Below are positions 59,840-64,000 of a DNA stretch of 64,000 nucleotides, piece after piece. Under the pieces are notes generated by a model, which was given only the letters and a program-made list of their open reading frames with translations, did no database searches and was not told the DNA's origin. The stretch is taken from NCBI GenBank assembly GCA_018697095.1, contig JABHSG010000001.1, positions 62,001-126,000 of the forward strand, given 5' to 3'. The position numbers and the translations under genes were made by a program. Source of the DNA: an archaeon (GTDB taxonomy: Archaea; Nanobdellota; Nanobdellia; Woesearchaeales; GW2011-AR9). Every line of letters begins with the position of its first letter. Position 1 is the stretch's first letter.

Positions 59840-61015
59840 CTATTCTGTTCCAAAGAATTCTCTAGCGCATTTAATTACATACTCTTGTTCTTCATTAGTC
59901 ATTGAATTGTAAATTGGTAAACGCACAAGGCAACTTCCTATCTTTGCAGATACTGGAAATTCATTTGCATCGTAACCAAGCGACTCACCTTTCTTAGACA
60001 TGTGAAGTGGAACAAAATGAAAATATGCACTAACTTCTTTTCCTTTCATAAAACTACTAAAAGACTCCGCGCGACTCTTACCAGGAACTCCTCTCCTGTC
60101 CTCAAAAACCATCGCATACAAATGATAATTAGATCTGTTATATGAAGGGATTTTTGGAAACACAACGCTCCACTCACTAGCAAAAGAATCAAAAGCAGAT
60201 GCATACTTCTCAAAAATACCTTTACGAACTTCAACAACATCTTGAACATGCTCAAGTTGAACGCTAAGTAGCGCAGCTTGCATCTCAGAAGGCAAATACG
60301 AAGATCCTAAATCAACCCAAGAATACTTATCAACTTCTCCACGCAAAAATGAGGAGCGATCAGTTCCTTTCTCCCAAACTATTTCACTACGTGAAACATC
60401 AGAAAATTTATTCACAAAAAGTGCTCCTCCTTCACCACTGATAATATTTTTAGTACCATGAAAACTGATAGTTCCAAAATCCCCAATAGCGCCAAGATGC
60501 TTTAACCCCTCTTTCCCAGTATAATAAGAACCAATTGCTTGAGCTGCATCTTCAATAACGCGAATCCCATGCCGCTGAGCAATTTCCATTACTTTATCCA
60601 TATCACAAGAAACTCCAGCATAATGTACCACAAAAATAGCCTTAGTCTTACTTGTAATCGCAGCCTCAATTTTATCTTCATCAATACACAAAGTATCAAG
60701 TTTCACATCCACAAATTTAGGGATACCACCATGCACCATAAGGGCGCTAGCTGCCGAGGGATAACCAAAACTAGGCATGATTACTTCGTCTCCACTGCCA
60801 ATATTACACAAAATAAAACTCATTTCAAAAGCCATAGAACAACTTGTAGTCATCAAAACTTTAGAAGACCCAACTATCTGCTTCAATTTAGTATGACACA
60901 ATTTAGTAAACTTACCATCTCCATGTGTATGCCCAGATTCAAGCGCAGCAATCACGGCTTCTTTTTCTCCACCAAATAGATGTTCTTTGTTAAATGGAAC
61001 TTTCATAAATATCAA
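59840..61015 (-). CDS. DegT/DnrJ/EryC1/StrS aminotransferase, WecE/RffA-like
   Basis: VLMTTSCSMAFEMSFIL, VIEDAAQAIGSYY, FGTISFHGTKNIISGEGGAL PLP-Lys region. Confidence 0.9.
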   Translation of the reverse strand: MIFMKVPFNKEHLFGGEKEAVIAALESGHTHGDGKFTKLCHTKLKQIVGSSKVLMTTSCSMAFEMSFILCNIGSGDEVIMPSFGYPSAASALMVHGGIPKFVDVKLDTLCIDEDKIEAAITSKTKAIFVVHYAGVSCDMDKVMEIAQRHGIRVIEDAAQAIGSYYTGKEGLKHLGAIGDFGTISFHGTKNIISGEGGALFVNKFSDVSRSEIVWEKGTDRSSFLRGEVDKYSWVDLGSSYLPSEMQAALLSVQLEHVQDVVEVRKGIFEKYASAFDSFASEWSVVFPKIPSYNRSNYHLYAMVFEDRRGVPGKSRAESFSSFMKGKEVSAYFHFVPLHMSKKGESLGYDANEFPVSAKIGSCLVRLPIYNSMTNEEQEYVIKCAREFFGTE

Positions 61016-61117
61016 AACAAGAATTTCAATTAAAAGCCTTACGCAACTATAAACATCAAAAGACCAATTAAAGAAGGAAAAAAAGATTCATCTAAAAATA
61101 ATCAAACTACGACCAGA

Positions 61118-62086
61118 TCATTTGTTATACTGGCATTCAGGAAAATTCTCCCACCACCAAGTATTATGTGCATACCAAGCAAGAGTCTGACGTAAACCTT
61201 CATCAAAAGAGATCTCTTGTTCCCAGCCGAGCGCTTTTATTTTAGAATAATCAACACTATAACGTAGATCGTTAAACAATCTATCATCTACTTTCTCGAT
61301 ATAACTTTCATCCTTTCCAAAAAATGCAATTATTTTTTGTGTAATTTCTAAATTACTAAATTCATCACGAGTTCCAATATTATAAGTTTCATGCATAACA
61401 CCTTTATGCATAATAATATCAATTGCACGAGCAGTATCAAGAACATGAATATATGTCCTAACTGGGTTTGGACTATGAAGTGGCACTTTTCTATTCTGAA
61501 TCAAACGAGTTGAAAACCTTGATATTATCTTTTCTGGAAACTGGAAAGGTCCATAGTTATTATTTGGCCGAACAATAATTGCTGGAAATTTATAGGTTTT
61601 AACATACGATTTAACAAGCATTTCAGCAGCTGCCTTAGAGGCTGAATAAGGGTTATTTGGTGCAAGCTTATCTGTTTCTTTAAAACAGCCTTCCATGATG
61701 TCCCCATAAACTTCATCTGTACTAATATGAATAAATTTCTTTACTTTTGCAACCCGCGCAGCCTCAAGTAATGAATGAGTTCCAACAACATTTGTTTTAG
61801 TAAATAACAAAGAATTCCCAATAGAATTATCAACATGACTCTCAGCTGCAAAATGTACAACAACATCAACATGTTTCAAAAACCAAGCCAAAAAATTAAG
61901 ATTTTCAATATCACCACGCACAAATTCATAATTTGGACAATGGGCAACTTCGCGAAGGTTATCTAAGTTCCCTGCATAAGTTAATTTATCAAAGTTGATA
62001 ATATGATAATGAGGATACTTTTTCACCATATGACGAACAAATGCGCTTCCAATAAATCCAGCTCCACCAGTAACTAAAATTTTCAT
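61118..62086 (-). CDS. rfbB: dTDP-glucose 4,6-dehydratase
   Basis: MKILVTGGAGFIGSAFVRHMVKKYP, FAAESHVDNSI, STDEVYGDI, NNYGPFQFPEKIISRF. Confidence 0.92.
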   Translation of the reverse strand: MKILVTGGAGFIGSAFVRHMVKKYPHYHIINFDKLTYAGNLDNLREVAHCPNYEFVRGDIENLNFLAWFLKHVDVVVHFAAESHVDNSIGNSLLFTKTNVVGTHSLLEAARVAKVKKFIHISTDEVYGDIMEGCFKETDKLAPNNPYSASKAAAEMLVKSYVKTYKFPAIIVRPNNNYGPFQFPEKIISRFSTRLIQNRKVPLHSPNPVRTYIHVLDTARAIDIIMHKGVMHETYNIGTRDEFSNLEITQKIIAFFGKDESYIEKVDDRLFNDLRYSVDYSKIKALGWEQEISFDEGLRQTLAWYAHNTWWWENFPECQYNK

Positions 62087-62167
62087 ATGTTTTTCACAAA
62101 ATAACCCTTTTTAAAAGTCATGGAACAGCAATCAATACTTTAGAAACTATTAATAAAATAAAAATGC

Positions 62168-62944
62168 TTATTTCGACCGGTGCCAGTGGTAAATTTGCGT
62201 ATCTTTTTGCTGCAAAAACCCTAATTTTTCATAAAACCGTACAGCTCCAGTATTTTCAGAACTAACAACTACTTCGCACTCAGCATACTTGCCACTTTTC
62301 TTCAAATCATTAAGTGCATAATTAACAAGCCCTTTGCCAACGCCCCTTCCACGAACCCCAGAATCCACTGCTAAAAGAGACAAATCTACAAAATTTTCCT
62401 CACTCCCCTCACTTCCCTCTCCATTTTTTACTTTAAAAGTTACAAATCCAACAATTTTTCCAAGAGCATTTTTTGCTATGTAAATTGCATCAGCCATTTG
62501 GCCTGAAAAAGAATTATCAATCCATTGATCATAAAGCTCAAGAACTTTTTGTGAATCAATTTTAGAATCTTTTGCAAATCTGCTAACACTACTCAAATCA
62601 CTTGCAATTAACTTGAGTTCTCTCATTTTTTCTTCTAACAAAGAATCAATTTTTGCATAAGAAAAATTTTCCATAACACCTCTTCCTAAAGGAGCATTAA
62701 ATTTATCAAACCTTAAATCAAGAATTCTGTGTGTATCAATATAAGAAAACCCTAATCTTCCTAAAACACTAACATCAAGTTTACCTTTTCCAAGGATATG
62801 CCTATGTAATAAAAAATCGTATTCACCACTATCTCTTTCATAAACAACACTCTCTTCAAAATCTAAAGAAACATCGCCTACAACCCCACCACACTTAAAT
62901 CCAAAAAAATTAGAATCCCATTCTCGAAGTTCAATCAATCCCAT
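62168..62944 (-). CDS. GNAT N-acetyltransferase, WecD/RffC-like
   Basis: N-terminal ELREWDSNFFGFKCGGV; C-terminal LLAVDSGVRGRGVGKGLVNYALN and RFYEKLGFL. Confidence 0.8.
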   Translation of the reverse strand: MGLIELREWDSNFFGFKCGGVVGDVSLDFEESVVYERDSGEYDFLLHRHILGKGKLDVSVLGRLGFSYIDTHRILDLRFDKFNAPLGRGVMENFSYAKIDSLLEEKMRELKLIASDLSSVSRFAKDSKIDSQKVLELYDQWIDNSFSGQMADAIYIAKNALGKIVGFVTFKVKNGEGSEGSEENFVDLSLLAVDSGVRGRGVGKGLVNYALNDLKKSGKYAECEVVVSSENTGAVRFYEKLGFLQQKDTQIYHWHRSK

Positions 62945-62962
62945 ATTAAAAAACCAATAGTC

Positions 62963-63943
62963 TTACTTTTTACTTCCTTTAATTCCACCAATAACTTTTG
63001 CTATCCGATACTGTGGCCTACGAGTCTCAATTAAGAACATTCTTCCTAAATATTCTCCAAAAATTCCTTGTGTAAACAAGATAATCCCCGATAAGAATGA
63101 AACTGCCAAAATTGTCGTCGTAAAACCTGGAACTGTGATTTTCCCAGACAAATAAAGTACCAAATAAAGTACCCCTATTAAAAAACTCATTGAAGATAAC
63201 AAAATTCCTAAAACACTAGCAATTCTAAGTGGAACAGTACTATAATTAAACAGCATATCAAGAGCGAATTGTACCAATTTCCAAAAAGTGTATGTACTTT
63301 CACCATCGTCTTCTCCATGAGATATAACAACGTGTTCTATATCACTTGGTCCTACAACTTGTGAAAACATAATATCTAAAATTACTCGCGGATTATCAAA
63401 GTTCGATATATGTTCAATTACTGACTTATCAAAAGCCCTAAAAGAAGTAATACTCTCTTTATTTCCAGTAATATCACAAAGAACTCTATTGAAAATCCAA
63501 GACCCTAAATTTTGTAAACCACCATGACGTTTATGGTCATACTTTCCATAAACTAATCTTCGTCCACCTTCAACCGCGGCAACTAATTTAGGGATGTCTT
63601 TTGGTGAATGTTGCAAATCAACATCCATTGTGATTAATATCTCACCGCATGCCTCACGAAGTCCACAAAGAGTAGCATTATGTTGTCCAAAATTTCGAGC
63701 CAATTTTACGATTCTAAAATGTTCATCAACTTCTGCAACCTCTTGCATTTTTTTCCAACTATCATCTCGGCTTCCATCATCAACTAAAATAATTTCATAG
63801 TTACTTCCTTTACCTACGCCATCTTTACTAACAAAATCATCAAAAAAAGAAGATAACTCCTTACTTAAACGATCTAAATACCTTGAACCATTATATACTG
63901 GGATCACAACAGAATACTTACAATTTACCATAGATTTTACCAA
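62963..63943 (-). CDS. Family 2 glycosyltransferase (polyprenyl-phosphate sugar synthase type) with C-terminal TMs
   Basis: YSVVIPVYNGSRYLDRL, ILVDDGSRDDSW, VKLARNFGQHNATLCGL, ITMDVDLQHSPKDIPKL. Confidence 0.92.
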   Translation of the reverse strand: MVKSMVNCKYSVVIPVYNGSRYLDRLSKELSSFFDDFVSKDGVGKGSNYEIILVDDGSRDDSWKKMQEVAEVDEHFRIVKLARNFGQHNATLCGLREACGEILITMDVDLQHSPKDIPKLVAAVEGGRRLVYGKYDHKRHGGLQNLGSWIFNRVLCDITGNKESITSFRAFDKSVIEHISNFDNPRVILDIMFSQVVGPSDIEHVVISHGEDDGESTYTFWKLVQFALDMLFNYSTVPLRIASVLGILLSSMSFLIGVLYLVLYLSGKITVPGFTTTILAVSFLSGIILFTQGIFGEYLGRMFLIETRRPQYRIAKVIGGIKGSKK

Positions 63944-64000
63944 CTATTAAGCCAATTTTGCTTCATAAGCTATTTAAAGCTTATGAATTGCAAAAGACAA

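Overview
AT-rich archaeal chromosome window, probably from a DPANN-type lineage (inference from gene content). Archaeal markers are eL33 (L35Ae), AglB/STT3 oligosaccharyltransferase, type II methionine aminopeptidase, a presenilin-like GxGD protease, an archaeal 5S rRNA, intron-containing tRNAs, and TATA boxes about 25-28 nt upstream of start codons (leaderless transcription). The left half (1-18.8 kb) is mostly large unassigned proteins, including a gene neighbourhood around a HerA/VirB4-like ATPase that could be an undescribed membrane system. The middle contains tRNA-His, HisRS, RNA modification and housekeeping genes, and 5S rRNA followed by a candidate 5S-derived ncRNA. The right half is a surface-glycan region: UDP-sugar genes, AglB, an Alg14/Alg13/flippase/sulfotransferase/GT4 operon, and a dTDP-Fuc4NAc-like operon. 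Other highlights are an intron-containing tRNA-Ile with an inferred UAU anticodon, an APC transporter fused to a methyltransferase domain, tandem HIT-fold proteins without the catalytic histidines, a leaderless 30-aa basic sORF next to a degenerate repeat array, and a gene interrupted by an in-frame TAA. All calls come from reading motifs by eye. No database search or folding was run.
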